Source of the DNA: Glycomyces fuscus | GTDB lineage: Bacteria > Actinomycetota > Actinomycetes > Streptosporangiales > Streptosporangiaceae | Reading direction: 5' to 3' | Assembly: GCA_002529455.1 (NCBI GenBank) | Contig: NYMS01000028.1 | Span: 1-38,622, forward strand | Length of the DNA stretch: 38,622 nt | Shown here: piece after piece, positions 30,370 through 37,785 of the stretch | Position numbering within the stretch: position 1 is the stretch's first letter | Layout: the number at the start of each line of letters is the position of its first letter | The notes under the pieces: model-generated | The model's database searches: none | Told to the model about the DNA's origin: nothing | What the model saw: only the letters and a program-made list of their open reading frames with translations | Made by a program: the position numbers and the translations under genes

Positions 30370-31144
30370 GGGCCGGTGCGCGGCGTACCCGGCGCTCCTG
30401 CGCCTCGACGAGGAAGCGGTGCACCGTGCACGTCAGGGGGTTCCCCCGCGCCATGTCCCGGTGGAGCCGCAGCAGCGGTCCGCGGTGGGACCAGCGCGCG
30501 TCGAAGCCGGGCACCTGCCACGGGACCATCCGCAGGTAGAACACGAGCGCGCCGACGTCGTGGAAGCGGCGCAGGGTCCGGGCCCGGCGGGCGCGGGTGA
30601 CGGTCAGCCCTACCCCCTCCAGGCCCGCGACCGCCGCGTCGAGGTCCCAGCGCGCGTCCCGGTCGGGGGGCGGCCCCTCCAGGAGGGCGCTGAGCTCGTA
30701 CCCGTCACCGCTGCCGACCTGCTGGGTGACGAAGACCCCGCCGGGGGCCAGGACCCGCCTGACCTCGGCGGGGTCGTAGGCCTCGTGGCGGTCGAGCACC
30801 GCGCCGAAGTGCCCGGAGGGCAGGGGCAGGCTCCCGCCGGGTCCCGGCTCGACGACGTCCACGGCCAGGGCCGCGAGCCCGCGGCGCGCGACGGGCACGT
30901 TCGGCGGCCAGCCCTCGGTGGCCCGGGACCCGGGCGGCAGCGGGGCCAGGGAGGAGAGGAACTCGCCGCCCCCGGTGCCCAGGTCCAGGACGGGCGCGTC
31001 CGCCGCGCGCACGAGTTCCCCGGCGCGCTCGGCGTAGGACCAGGGCAGCGGGTCCTCGGCCATCCTGCCGTCCAGGAACCGGAAGTCCCACCCCGAGGTC
31101 GGCCGTCGCGCGGCCTCCTCCACCAGGTCGTCGAAGTCGCGCAC
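30353..31144 (-). CDS. Class I SAM-dependent methyltransferase
   Basis: This is a 263-residue protein with motif I APVLDLGTGGGEFLSSLAPL at about residues 46-65. ALAVDVVEPGPGG, a motif IV-like GHFGAVLDRHEAYDP, and RRVLAPGGVFVTQQVGSGDG follow, which is the usual methyltransferase-11 layout. The start is GTG 31144 (protein MRDFDDLVEE), with GACGGGGG upstream; earlier in-frame codons give only shadow sequence. The C-terminal 80 residues (FHDVGALVFYLRMVPWQVPGF) resemble actinobacterial proteins I cannot name more closely. The substrate is unknown. Confidence 0.83.
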   Translation of the reverse strand: MRDFDDLVEEAARRPTSGWDFRFLDGRMAEDPLPWSYAERAGELVRAADAPVLDLGTGGGEFLSSLAPLPPGSRATEGWPPNVPVARRGLAALAVDVVEPGPGGSLPLPSGHFGAVLDRHEAYDPAEVRRVLAPGGVFVTQQVGSGDGYELSALLEGPPPDRDARWDLDAAVAGLEGVGLTVTRARRARTLRRFHDVGALVFYLRMVPWQVPGFDARWSHRGPLLRLHRDMARGNPLTCTVHRFLVEAQERRVRRAPALTRPG

Positions 31145-31291
31145 GGACCCCCGTCCCCTCGTGGTCGCCCCGCCATTGTGCGCACCCGGCGGGGCGGGTT
31201 CAACCGGATAACGACGGCGCGCGACCTCGGAGTCGACCACGGGCGTACACGGGCGATACCGAACGCGGATGTGCCGGGGCGGCGGCCTTCC

Positions 31292-31297
31292 TAGCAT
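31292..31297 (+). promoter_or_regulatory. Leaderless-type -10 box for the small membrane protein gene
   Basis: TAGCAT lies 7 nt before ATG 31305 with no Shine-Dalgarno sequence in the gap. Confidence 0.5.
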
Positions 31298-31304
31298 CGT
31301 GCCC

Positions 31305-31763
31305 ATGACCGAACACACACGCCCGGCCCTGGGCCTGTCATGGATCGCCATGACCGTGCTGGCCCTGCTCGCGGCGCCCCGCGTGATCCTGCACGACCTC
31401 GACCTCATCCAGGAGGGAACGCTCGTCAACGCCCTGTTCGTGTTCGTCCCCCCGCTCGTGTGGGTGGCGGTGGCCGTCCTGGCCCGGGTACCGAACCCGT
31501 TCGCGACCCTGCTGGTGGTCGGACTGCTCTACGGCGTCTTCCTCGCCCTGGGGCACCAGCTGCTGTGGAACACCGCCTGGGAGGGGAACCCGCCGACGCT
31601 GGGCGGCAACCTCAGCGACCTGCCGCCCGCCGCGCACGCGGTCGTCGTCCGCGGCTTCGCGGTGGCGAGCAGCCTGTTCACCGGGGCGCTCGTCGGCGCC
31701 GTCAGCGGCCTGGTCGCCTGGGGGGTCGGCAGGCTCGTGCCCGCCCGCTCCGGCGCCTCCTGA
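31305..31763 (+). CDS. Small four-helix membrane protein, unknown
   Basis: This 152-residue protein has four clear hydrophobic spans at about residues 9-29, 40-61, 66-86 and 116-144, and a short polar loop (88-112) with a PPTLGG segment. There is no signal peptidase site, no catalytic motif and no recognised family. The ATG at 31305 sits behind a leaderless-type -10 box. It is convergent with the large flippase-like gene, 11 bp away, and has no operon partner. An integral membrane protein is all that can be said. Confidence 0.8.
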   Translation: MTEHTRPALGLSWIAMTVLALLAAPRVILHDLDLIQEGTLVNALFVFVPPLVWVAVAVLARVPNPFATLLVVGLLYGVFLALGHQLLWNTAWEGNPPTLGGNLSDLPPAAHAVVVRGFAVASSLFTGALVGAVSGLVAWGVGRLVPARSGAS

Positions 31764-31774
31764 CACGGGCCCGC

Positions 31775-34270
31775 TCAGATGGCCTCGCGGCGCTGGAGGT
31801 AGGAGAAGGCCCCCCAGCCGGGCAGGACCGGCAGCCAGAAGGTCAGCAGCCGAAACAGCAGCACCGCGGGCAGCGCGACGGCGGCGGGAACGCCCACCAC
31901 CGTGGTCAGACCGCCGATCAGGGCCGCCTCCACCGCGCCCAGGCCGCCCGGCGTGGGCGCGGCCGAGCCGATCGCGTTGCCCGCCAGGAACACCACCGCG
32001 ACCGCCACCAGGCTCACCCGGGTCCCCGGGTCGGCGAAGGCCAGGACCGAGAACTGCAGGCACAGCACGAACGCCGCGGTCAGCAGCAGCGTCCCGCCGA
32101 AGCCCAGCAGCAGGCTGGACGGGCTCTGGAGCATGTCCAGCAACCGGGGCAGGACCCCGCGCAGGTAGGGCCGGATCCGGGCGCCGAGGGCGTGCCGCAG
32201 CCGCGGCAGCAGCAGGACCACCCCCACCACGGCCGTCCCGGCGACGCTGATCACCACGACGGTCGGGGAGGGCGTGAACCCGGTCCAGTACGAGGTTCCG
32301 GTGAGGTAGGCGCACACCAGCAGCAGCGGGACGTGCACCAGGAAGCCGACCAGCTGGGTGAGGCCCACCGCGGACAGGGCCAGTGAGGTCGGGGCGCCCC
32401 TCCTGGTGACGAACCGGGTGTTGATCGCGAGCGACCCCAGCCCGGCGGGGGCTGCGATGCGCACGAACGACCCCGCGTACTGGACCATGACGGTGCGCCA
32501 CCACGGCAGCGACACGGGCACGAACCCGATGAGGATCATCGCGGCGGAGAGCGTGCACACCACCGACGCGGCGAGCGCGGCCAGCGTCCACCCGGGGTCG
32601 GCCTGGCCGATGGCGGTGAAGTCCACGCCGGTGAGCTGGTAGAGCAGCACCAGGCCGACGGCGGTGGCGACGATGACGCTGACCACGGTGCGCGGGCGCA
32701 TCCGCTCCAGGCGCGCGGGTTCGGAGGGCGCCTCCGGGGCGATGCGCACCACGCGCTCGCGCAGCCGGGCCAGGAGCCCGCGGTCCCCGCGCAGGCCCCT
32801 GCGCAGCGCGTAGGGCAGACCGGGGGGTTGCAGGAAGGGCAGGACCGCGGCCGTGGCGGCCACGCCCAGCGCGCGCACCGCCGAGTCCACGGCGCGCCCG
32901 CTCCCCGCCCGCATCGCCAGCAGGGTGATCATGGCGGCCTGGTCCAGGGAGACCTGGAGCTGGGGGGCGGCCACGCCGCCGCGGTCCAGGCCGGTGAAGA
33001 GGACCGCCCTCCCGCGGGGATCCGCCGGTCCGCGCGGGGGCCCGGCCGCGGGTACGGACTCCCCGGCGGGGGCGTCCGCGGCTGCGGGAGCGCCCTCCGG
33101 GGCGGGGAGGCCGGCCGTGTCGGAGTGGCGGTCCAGGACACCGACGGTGGCGCCGTTGATGTTGCCGTGGACGAGGCGGTGGCGGTGCAGCAGACCGAGC
33201 TCCCGCCAGCACAGGTCGAGCAGTTCGTCGGTGATCTCCCCGTCGTCGAGTTCGTCCAGGCAGTGGAAGGCGGGCAGCTCGCGGACCAGCAGGACGGTGC
33301 CGGGCCCGAGTTCGCCGACGGCCAGGACACGGGGGACGGCGGCCCCGGCCTGCCGGGCGGAGAAGCTCATGAGCGCGGCGTGCTCGGCGCGGCGGCGGAC
33401 GCCGTAGAGCATCCGGGGGGCCACGGGGCCGCGCAGGAACAGCAGGTCGCGCAGGCGCCGCCAGAACCCGGCGGTGTTCTCGGAGCTGAGCACGACCAGT
33501 TCCACCCGGCGGCCGTCGTCGAGTTCGGCCAGGTGGCGGGGGTTGCCCTCCTCGTCGTCGTCCGCGCGGGAGACGGCGGTGGCGGTCAGCCCGAACCGTC
33601 GCAGCTCGGCGTCCAGGCCGTTGTCGGTCTGGGGCGGCGGTCTCTCCCCCAGGGCGTACCGGACCAGGGCGGCGCAGGTGAGGCCGACCAGGACGGTCAG
33701 GACCAGGGCGAGGAGGCTGGTGACCCCGGCCAGCAGGGCGCAGACCGCGACGGTGGTGTTGCCCGCCCACAGGGTGGAGCGGACCCGGGGCAGGCCGGTG
33801 GGCATGGTGCGGGTGAAGGCCAGGACGGCGGCGACGTAGCCGAGGGTGGCGCTGGTGAAGACGTCGTCGGGGGCGAGCGCGTCGGGGAAGCGCTCCGGGC
33901 CGATCAGCACGAAGAGGCTGGCGTTGATCAGCGAGGCGAGGGTGTAGGCGGCGATCCCGGCGGCGACCGGCCGGGCCAGGGAGCGCCGTGCCCCGGTGAA
34001 CAGCGTGCGCAGGACGACGTAGCTGACGAGGACGATCAGCAGGAGGTTGGCGCCCACGGCGACGAGCAGGAGCAGACCGGTGGGCAGCAGCGCGCGGAGC
34101 CGGTCGGGGTCGGTCCCCTCCACACCGTCGGTGGCCACGCGGACGGCGATCATGATCACCGCCACCACGAGCAGCCCGGCCACCCCCGTGAGGAGGTCGA
34201 CGGGTCTGCGTGGGGCGCGCGGGGTTCGGGGGCCCGGCGTGGGTGGTGCCTCGTCGGTTCGCGTTGTCAC
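31775..34270 (-). CDS. Flippase-like (LPG synthase TM/UPF0104) protein with internal degenerate kinase domain
   Basis: This is an 831-residue polytopic protein. Residues 24-205 hold about five membrane helices. Residues 215-460 are soluble and follow a small-molecule/RIO-like kinase pattern: an N-lobe with VELVVLSSENTAGFWRRL, a LLVRELP hinge near 327 and a catalytic loop LVHGNING (366-373). The active-site aspartate of the usual HGD is asparagine, and the later asparagine is threonine. A Pro/Ala-rich insert (385-420) precedes LFTGLDRGG (424-432). Residues 525-820 are the LPG_synthase_TM domain, with GSAAPTPGGLGAVEAALIGGL near 775, the family's conserved glycine-proline motif. Related domains move lipids or lipid-linked molecules across membranes. 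The N-terminal GTG has a crowded GGGAG just before it. Confidence 0.87.
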   Translation of the reverse strand: MTTRTDEAPPTPGPRTPRAPRRPVDLLTGVAGLLVVAVIMIAVRVATDGVEGTDPDRLRALLPTGLLLLVAVGANLLLIVLVSYVVLRTLFTGARRSLARPVAAGIAAYTLASLINASLFVLIGPERFPDALAPDDVFTSATLGYVAAVLAFTRTMPTGLPRVRSTLWAGNTTVAVCALLAGVTSLLALVLTVLVGLTCAALVRYALGERPPPQTDNGLDAELRRFGLTATAVSRADDDEEGNPRHLAELDDGRRVELVVLSSENTAGFWRRLRDLLFLRGPVAPRMLYGVRRRAEHAALMSFSARQAGAAVPRVLAVGELGPGTVLLVRELPAFHCLDELDDGEITDELLDLCWRELGLLHRHRLVHGNINGATVGVLDRHSDTAGLPAPEGAPAAADAPAGESVPAAGPPRGPADPRGRAVLFTGLDRGGVAAPQLQVSLDQAAMITLLAMRAGSGRAVDSAVRALGVAATAAVLPFLQPPGLPYALRRGLRGDRGLLARLRERVVRIAPEAPSEPARLERMRPRTVVSVIVATAVGLVLLYQLTGVDFTAIGQADPGWTLAALAASVVCTLSAAMILIGFVPVSLPWWRTVMVQYAGSFVRIAAPAGLGSLAINTRFVTRRGAPTSLALSAVGLTQLVGFLVHVPLLLVCAYLTGTSYWTGFTPSPTVVVISVAGTAVVGVVLLLPRLRHALGARIRPYLRGVLPRLLDMLQSPSSLLLGFGGTLLLTAAFVLCLQFSVLAFADPGTRVSLVAVAVVFLAGNAIGSAAPTPGGLGAVEAALIGGLTTVVGVPAAVALPAVLLFRLLTFWLPVLPGWGAFSYLQRREAI

Positions 34271-34340
34271 ACTCCCAAGACTGCCCCACTCCGCGGGGGC
34301 CGATCACCAGGGGCGGCGTATTTCGCGGCGCCGACCGCGC

Positions 34341-35003
34341 TCAACCCCCGGAGAGGTCGGGGATCTGGTCCAGCCCGATCTCCGGGACCGCGGGCAGGGG
34401 GCGGGGCTCCCCCGTGCTCTCGAAGGACTGGAGGAGGTAGGCCACCAGGCGGCGCGAGGAGGCGGCTGCCACCTCGGGCGGACCGGAGGCGGCTCCGCAG
34501 TTGGCCAGGAGCAGCAGGGTGAAGTCCTCCAGCGCGAAGTCGGGGCGCAGCCGCCCGGACGCCTTCGCCCGGCGGATGAGCTCGGCGAGGCCGCGTTCGG
34601 CGCGCTCGCGCTTCTCCTCGAAGGGGACCGCGCCGGGGAAGGCGGTGAGGAAGGCGCCGGTGAATCCCCGGTCGGCGGCCTGCATCGCGCAGACCCGCTC
34701 CACGACCGAGCAGAAGCCCCGCCAGGGGTCGGGGTCGGCGAGGCCGTCGTCGACGTGGGAGGCGCAGGCCGCCATCTGGTCGGCGAACACCTCGGTGACC
34801 AGGGACTCGCGGGTGGGGAACCGGCGGTAGAGGGTGGCGACCCCCACTCCGGCGCGGCGGGCGATGGCGGACATCGGCACGTCGATCCCGCGTTCGGAGA
34901 AGGCCGTGCGGGCCGCCTCGACGATGCGGTGGCGGTTGTGCAGCGCGTCGGCGCGCAGCCCCGGGGCACCGACGGGCGCGGTCTGGGGCGTTCGGGCTGG
35001 CAT
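34341..35003 (-). CDS. TetR family regulator
   Basis: This 220-residue protein has a TetR DNA-binding domain at residues 20-66 (NRHRIVEAARTAFSERGIDV, then MSAIARRAGVGVATLYRRFPT). The C-terminal domain contains LEDFTLLLLANCGAAS, resembling the SCO4008-type TetR C-terminal domain. ATG 35003 was chosen because TAGGGT lies exactly 7 nt upstream (leaderless type); GTG 35012 would add three residues. It stands between the flippase-like gene and the ribosomal protein genes, all on the same strand. The 71-bp gap before the flippase gene makes it an unlikely local regulator; its target is unknown. Confidence 0.9.
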   Translation of the reverse strand: MPARTPQTAPVGAPGLRADALHNRHRIVEAARTAFSERGIDVPMSAIARRAGVGVATLYRRFPTRESLVTEVFADQMAACASHVDDGLADPDPWRGFCSVVERVCAMQAADRGFTGAFLTAFPGAVPFEEKRERAERGLAELIRRAKASGRLRPDFALEDFTLLLLANCGAASGPPEVAAASSRRLVAYLLQSFESTGEPRPLPAVPEIGLDQIPDLSGG

Positions 35004-35010
35004 GCCCTCC

Positions 35011-35016
35011 ACCCTA
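35011..35016 (-). promoter_or_regulatory. Leaderless-type -10 box for the TetR gene
   Basis: Minus-strand TAGGGT (35016-35011) lies 7 nt before ATG 35003. The intervening GGAGGGC resembles a ribosome site but is too close to the ATG to be a good one. Confidence 0.45.
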
Positions 35017-35066
35017 CGGCGGCCGGACGCCCCGCCCAGGGGGGACCGGGGCGGGGCCGGGGCCGC

Positions 35067-35237
35067 CTACTCGGGCGGCGACAGCAGTCCGCGCTGGTAG
35101 GCGCGGACGAGGTTGCGCGGTACGAGGTACTCGCGGCCGCGGACGTGGACGCGCACCAGATCGGGGGTGGCGGCCTTCCACTGGGAACGGCGCGTGCGGG
35201 TGTTGGACCGCGACATCCTGCGCTTGGGTACGGCCAT
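35067..35237 (-). CDS. rpmF: 50S ribosomal protein L32, zinc-free form
   Basis: This is a 56-residue protein beginning [20 protein letters not shown], the unmistakable L32 N-terminus. The C-terminal half ([18 protein letters not shown]...) has no cysteine, whereas the housekeeping actinobacterial L32 has a four-cysteine zinc site there. It is therefore the C-minus paralogue made under zinc shortage. An AAGG/AGGGG ribosome site precedes the ATG. It is the third gene after L33 and L31 on the same strand, 66 bp behind L31, so it probably shares the Zur-controlled transcript. Confidence 0.95.
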   Translation of the reverse strand: MAVPKRRMSRSNTRTRRSQWKAATPDLVRVHVRGREYLVPRNLVRAYQRGLLSPPE

Positions 35238-35303
35238 CGGCCCCTGCCTTCTTCTCGGATGGTTCGGGGGCGGGGCGCCGGGCCCCGCCCCGTGTTCTGT
35301 CGG

Positions 35304-35552
35304 TCAGCCCTTGCGCTGGTAGCGGCGCTGGAAGCGCTCCACGCGGCCCGCCGTGTCCACCACGCGGGCGTTGCCCGTGTAGAAGGGGTGGCTGGCGCTG
35401 GAGATCTCGACGTCGATCAGCGGGTAGGTCCGGCCGTCGCTCCACTCGATGGTCTTGTCGCTGGTGGCGGTGGACCTGGTGAGGAAGGAGAAGTCGGCCG
35501 CGCGGTCGCGGAAGACGACCGGGTGGTAGTCGGGGTGGATTCCCTGCTTCAT
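35304..35552 (-). CDS. rpmE2: 50S ribosomal protein L31 type B
   Basis: This 82-residue protein is of the longer L31B type: [16 protein letters not shown], then [22 protein letters not shown] and a basic tail FQRRYQRKG. It lacks the CxxC zinc pair of primary L31 (RpmE). Type B replaces the zinc form in the ribosome under zinc limitation, which releases zinc. AAGGGGG precedes the ATG. It lies 152 bp behind rpmG and 66 bp ahead of rpmF on the same strand. Confidence 0.96.
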   Translation of the reverse strand: MKQGIHPDYHPVVFRDRAADFSFLTRSTATSDKTIEWSDGRTYPLIDVEISSASHPFYTGNARVVDTAGRVERFQRRYQRKG

Positions 35553-35704
35553 GTGTGCCCCCTTGTGGTGGTCGTTGGGCGGAGGGACCCGTCCGCTCCG
35601 GCGGTGACCGGCGGGACGGCGCCCGTCAGGGCCGACGCCGGTCCGGGTGGGGACGCCGTGCGTCCGGGCCCCCGCGGGAACGGGTCGCCGCGGTGCGGTC
35701 CGGG

Positions 35705-35869
35705 TCAGCGCTCCTCGCGGAACTCGACGTGGCGGCGGACGCGCGGGTCGTACTTCTTCAGGGTGAGCCGGTCGGGCGTGTTGCGCCGGTTCTTGCGGGT
35801 GACGTAGGTGAAGCCCGTCCCCGCGGTCGACTTGAGCTTGATGATCGGCCGGATCTCGTTGCGTGCCAT
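35705..35869 (-). CDS. rpmG: 50S ribosomal protein L33, zinc-free form
   Basis: This 54-residue L33 begins [20 protein letters not shown] and contains [20 protein letters not shown]. The positions where zinc-binding L33 has two CxxC pairs hold none. GAGGAGG lies just before the ATG. It is the first gene after a Zur box (35906-35922) and so heads the zinc-starvation ribosomal set. The neighbouring L31B and L32 C-minus genes support this. L28 and S14, which often complete such operons in actinobacteria, are not present in the window. Confidence 0.96.
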   Translation of the reverse strand: MARNEIRPIIKLKSTAGTGFTYVTRKNRRNTPDRLTLKKYDPRVRRHVEFREER

Positions 35870-35905
35870 GGATGCCTCCTCAAGGTTCCCACGCGTTACA
35901 AGTCG

Positions 35906-35922
35906 ATGATAACCGTTTTCAT
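35906..35922 (-). promoter_or_regulatory. Zur box upstream of rpmG-rpmE2-rpmF
   Basis: On the plus strand the site reads ATGATAACCGTTTTCAT, a 17-bp dyad with a single mismatched pair. It matches the actinobacterial Zur consensus of the form TGA-N-AA-N3-TT-N-TCA. It lies 37 bp before the L33 start codon, in an AT-rich patch, so zinc-loaded Zur would block the promoter. Confidence 0.8.
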
Positions 35923-35987
35923 TCCCGATTCGGCCAGGCCATCTCCCGGACCGCGGACGGCCCCCGCCCGAACCCGCCCCGCGGGAC

Positions 35988-36710
35988 TCAGTCGCCGGAG
36001 CCGCCGCGGACCGGGCGCCAGTACTGGCGGTCCCCCTCGTCGCGCACGACCACGCCCAGACCGGCGAGTTCGGCGCGCAGCTCGGCGCTGTCGTCGGCGT
36101 CCTTCGCCCGCAGCGCCTCCCGGCGGGCCCGCAGGACCGCCTGGGCGTGCCGTTCCAGACCCGGCATCCCGTCGACCCAGCGCCGGAACCGGTCCGCGTA
36201 CGGGTCACCGTCGCGCCAGGGGTAGCCCTGTGCCTCGAACGCGGCGCGGAGCCGCTCGGCGCCGTGGCCGGTGCGCTCACGGGCCAGCTCCGCGGTGTCC
36301 GGGCCGAGCAGGACCAGGTCACCGCCGTCCACGAAGACCGCGGCCACCCGATCGCGGGAGAACTCCGCGGCCCGGCCGGACCGGATGACGCGCACGCCGT
36401 CCCCGCCCGCCTCGACGGCGACCATGTCGTCGTAGGACGAGAGCGCGACGAAGCCGCCCGCGAGGACCCCCAGGACCACAAGGACGGCCGTGAGCACCGG
36501 CCCGTCCAGGCGGGCCAGGAGGGCGACCTGCTCCTGCCCCGGGACCAGCGGGAGGAGGTGGACCCACTCCGGCAGGAGGGTGAGCCAGGCCGGGACACGG
36601 GACAGCGCCCAGCCGAGCCCGGCGCCGAGCAGGGGGAAGAGCGTCCACAGCAGCACGTGGGTCGCCCCGTGCTCGCGGACGACGGACGGCGGTCGGCGGG
36701 TGTGGGTCAT
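35988..36710 (-). CDS. YqeB-like two-helix membrane protein
   Basis: This is a 240-residue protein with two hydrophobic hairpin segments (about 19-38 and 71-92), then a soluble region. In that region [40 protein letters not shown] (96-135) looks like a PH-type barrel. A charged helical tail ends in QYWRPVRG. This pattern resembles the YqeB family, whose function is unknown. ATG 36710 has GCAAGG upstream. It is divergent from the TetR gene at 36838 across 127 bp, which makes it a candidate target of that regulator. It lies upstream of, but separate from, the Zur-controlled genes. Confidence 0.75.
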   Translation of the reverse strand: MTHTRRPPSVVREHGATHVLLWTLFPLLGAGLGWALSRVPAWLTLLPEWVHLLPLVPGQEQVALLARLDGPVLTAVLVVLGVLAGGFVALSSYDDMVAVEAGGDGVRVIRSGRAAEFSRDRVAAVFVDGGDLVLLGPDTAELARERTGHGAERLRAAFEAQGYPWRDGDPYADRFRRWVDGMPGLERHAQAVLRARREALRAKDADDSAELRAELAGLGVVVRDEGDRQYWRPVRGGSGD

Positions 36711-36824
36711 GGCCTTGCGTTCCTCTCCCTGGCGGCGGCCGCGGTGGGGGCGGTGGCGGGATCGCTCCCGGCGGCCTCTCCGTCGCGTCCTCCTTGGTGG
36801 TCGACTCCTTCCTAGTTGAGCATA

Positions 36825-36830
36825 TAGGAT
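36825..36830 (+). promoter_or_regulatory. Leaderless-type -10 box in an AT-rich control region
   Basis: TAGGAT lies 7 nt before ATG 36838. The surrounding GTTGAGCAT...ATGCAAC (36815-36844) forms an imperfect inverted repeat that could be the operator for this TetR protein. Confidence 0.5.
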
Positions 36831-36837
36831 TCTGTAC

Positions 36838-37470
36838 ATGCAACCAGTCGACAGTGGGGACGAGGAAGCCAAGCGCTCCTTCATCGAGGAGGCGCGCCGC
36901 GGGCAGATCGTGCGGGCGGCGGTCGAGACCATCGCCGAGGAGGGGTACGCGCGGGCGTCCTTCGTGCGCATCGCCGCGCGGGCCTCGGTCAGCCCCGGCC
37001 TGATCACCTACCACTTCAAGACGAAGGAGCGGCTGCTCCGGCAGGTGCTGGAGTACGTCGACGCCCGCCTGGACCGGGCGATGGAGGGAGGGCCCGAACC
37101 GCTGACCGGGTTCGAGGACGGCCTGCGGCGCATCGTCACCGGCCACGTCATGCACTGCTCGCTCCACCCGCGGGAGATGGCCGTGCGCCAGGAGATCGGC
37201 GGCGCGGACGTGCCCGCCCCCGTCCGCGAGTGGATCGCGCGCGGTGAGGAGGCCGGACGCGCCGAGATGGTCGGCTTCCTCACCGAGGGGCAGGGCCACG
37301 GGGAGTTTCGCACCTTCGACCCGGAGGTGTTCACCGACGCCCTCTTCGCCGCGCTGAACCACGCGCCCGCCCGCCTGCGGCGCAGGCCCCCGGAGGAGCA
37401 CGAGGACTACGCCCGGGAGCTGGCCCGCCTGTTCGCCGCCGCGGCGACCGGACGCGAGCCCTCGGACTAG
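36838..37470 (+). CDS. TetR family regulator (BetI-like DNA-binding domain)
   Basis: This 210-residue protein has the helix-turn-helix at residues 20-65: RGQIVRAAVETIAEEGYARASF, then VRIAARASVSPGLITYHFKTKERLL. The SPGLITYHF recognition helix is the form seen in BetI-type regulators. The C-terminal domain is helical, with MAVRQEIGGADVPAPVREWI. It is divergent from the YqeB-like membrane protein and appears leaderless. It is followed by a hairpin terminator at 37698. The ligand is unknown. Confidence 0.92.
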   Translation: MQPVDSGDEEAKRSFIEEARRGQIVRAAVETIAEEGYARASFVRIAARASVSPGLITYHFKTKERLLRQVLEYVDARLDRAMEGGPEPLTGFEDGLRRIVTGHVMHCSLHPREMAVRQEIGGADVPAPVREWIARGEEAGRAEMVGFLTEGQGHGEFRTFDPEVFTDALFAALNHAPARLRRRPPEEHEDYARELARLFAAAATGREPSD

Positions 37471-37697
37471 TGGACTGACCAGGAACGTTGCTGGTGTGAC
37501 CAAGGGGCCTGCGCTGGGGCCTGAACCGCGTCTTGGCGGGGTTGGACGGTCGAGACGCGCCATGGGTACAAGAGCACGGCGAGGGGGCGGCCCCGGCGAA
37601 GCCCTGTGGTCACGGTGCCAGGTGTTGCGGGGTCCTTCGCTCCGGCTCGTGCCCGGCGCCCCGGGAACCGGGGCCCTCGGCACCCTCCGCACGCGAA
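37471..37697. other. Non-coding stretch after the TetR gene
   Basis: There is no credible gene in this part of the 315-bp gap between convergent genes. A 16-bp near-palindrome CCAGGAACGTTGCTGG (37479-37494, one mismatched pair) begins 9 bp after the TetR stop and may form a first stem-loop. The rest shows no recognised motif; an insertion-sequence remnant was considered, but no transposase fragment was found. Confidence 0.4.
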
Positions 37698-37737
37698 ACG
37701 CCGGTGCCGCCGCGGGGTTCCGCGGCGGCACCGGCGT
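37698..37737. terminator. Perfect 18-bp hairpin between convergent genes
   Basis: Arms 37698-37715 and 37720-37737 pair perfectly around a GGTT loop. They lie between the TetR stop (37470) and the ABC ATPase stop (37786), 48 bp from the latter. Confidence 0.75.
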
Positions 37738-37785
37738 CGGGTCGTTCCTCGTCCGGCCGGTGACCGGCCGGGTCCGGCAGGTCCG

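Noticed and set aside
31338..34307. 989-residue minus-strand open frame overlapping the flippase-like gene
   Set aside because: Mostly Arg/Pro/Gly/His low-complexity sequence in a shifted frame; the 31775-34270 frame has membrane helices and recognisable motifs.
35553..35704. A hidden L28 or S14 gene between L31 and L33
   Set aside because: The 152-bp gap has no frame with ribosomal protein motifs and is too short for S14.
37471..37697. Possible insertion-sequence remnant
   Set aside because: Only one imperfect palindrome was found; no transposase fragment, terminal repeat pair or target duplication could be identified.
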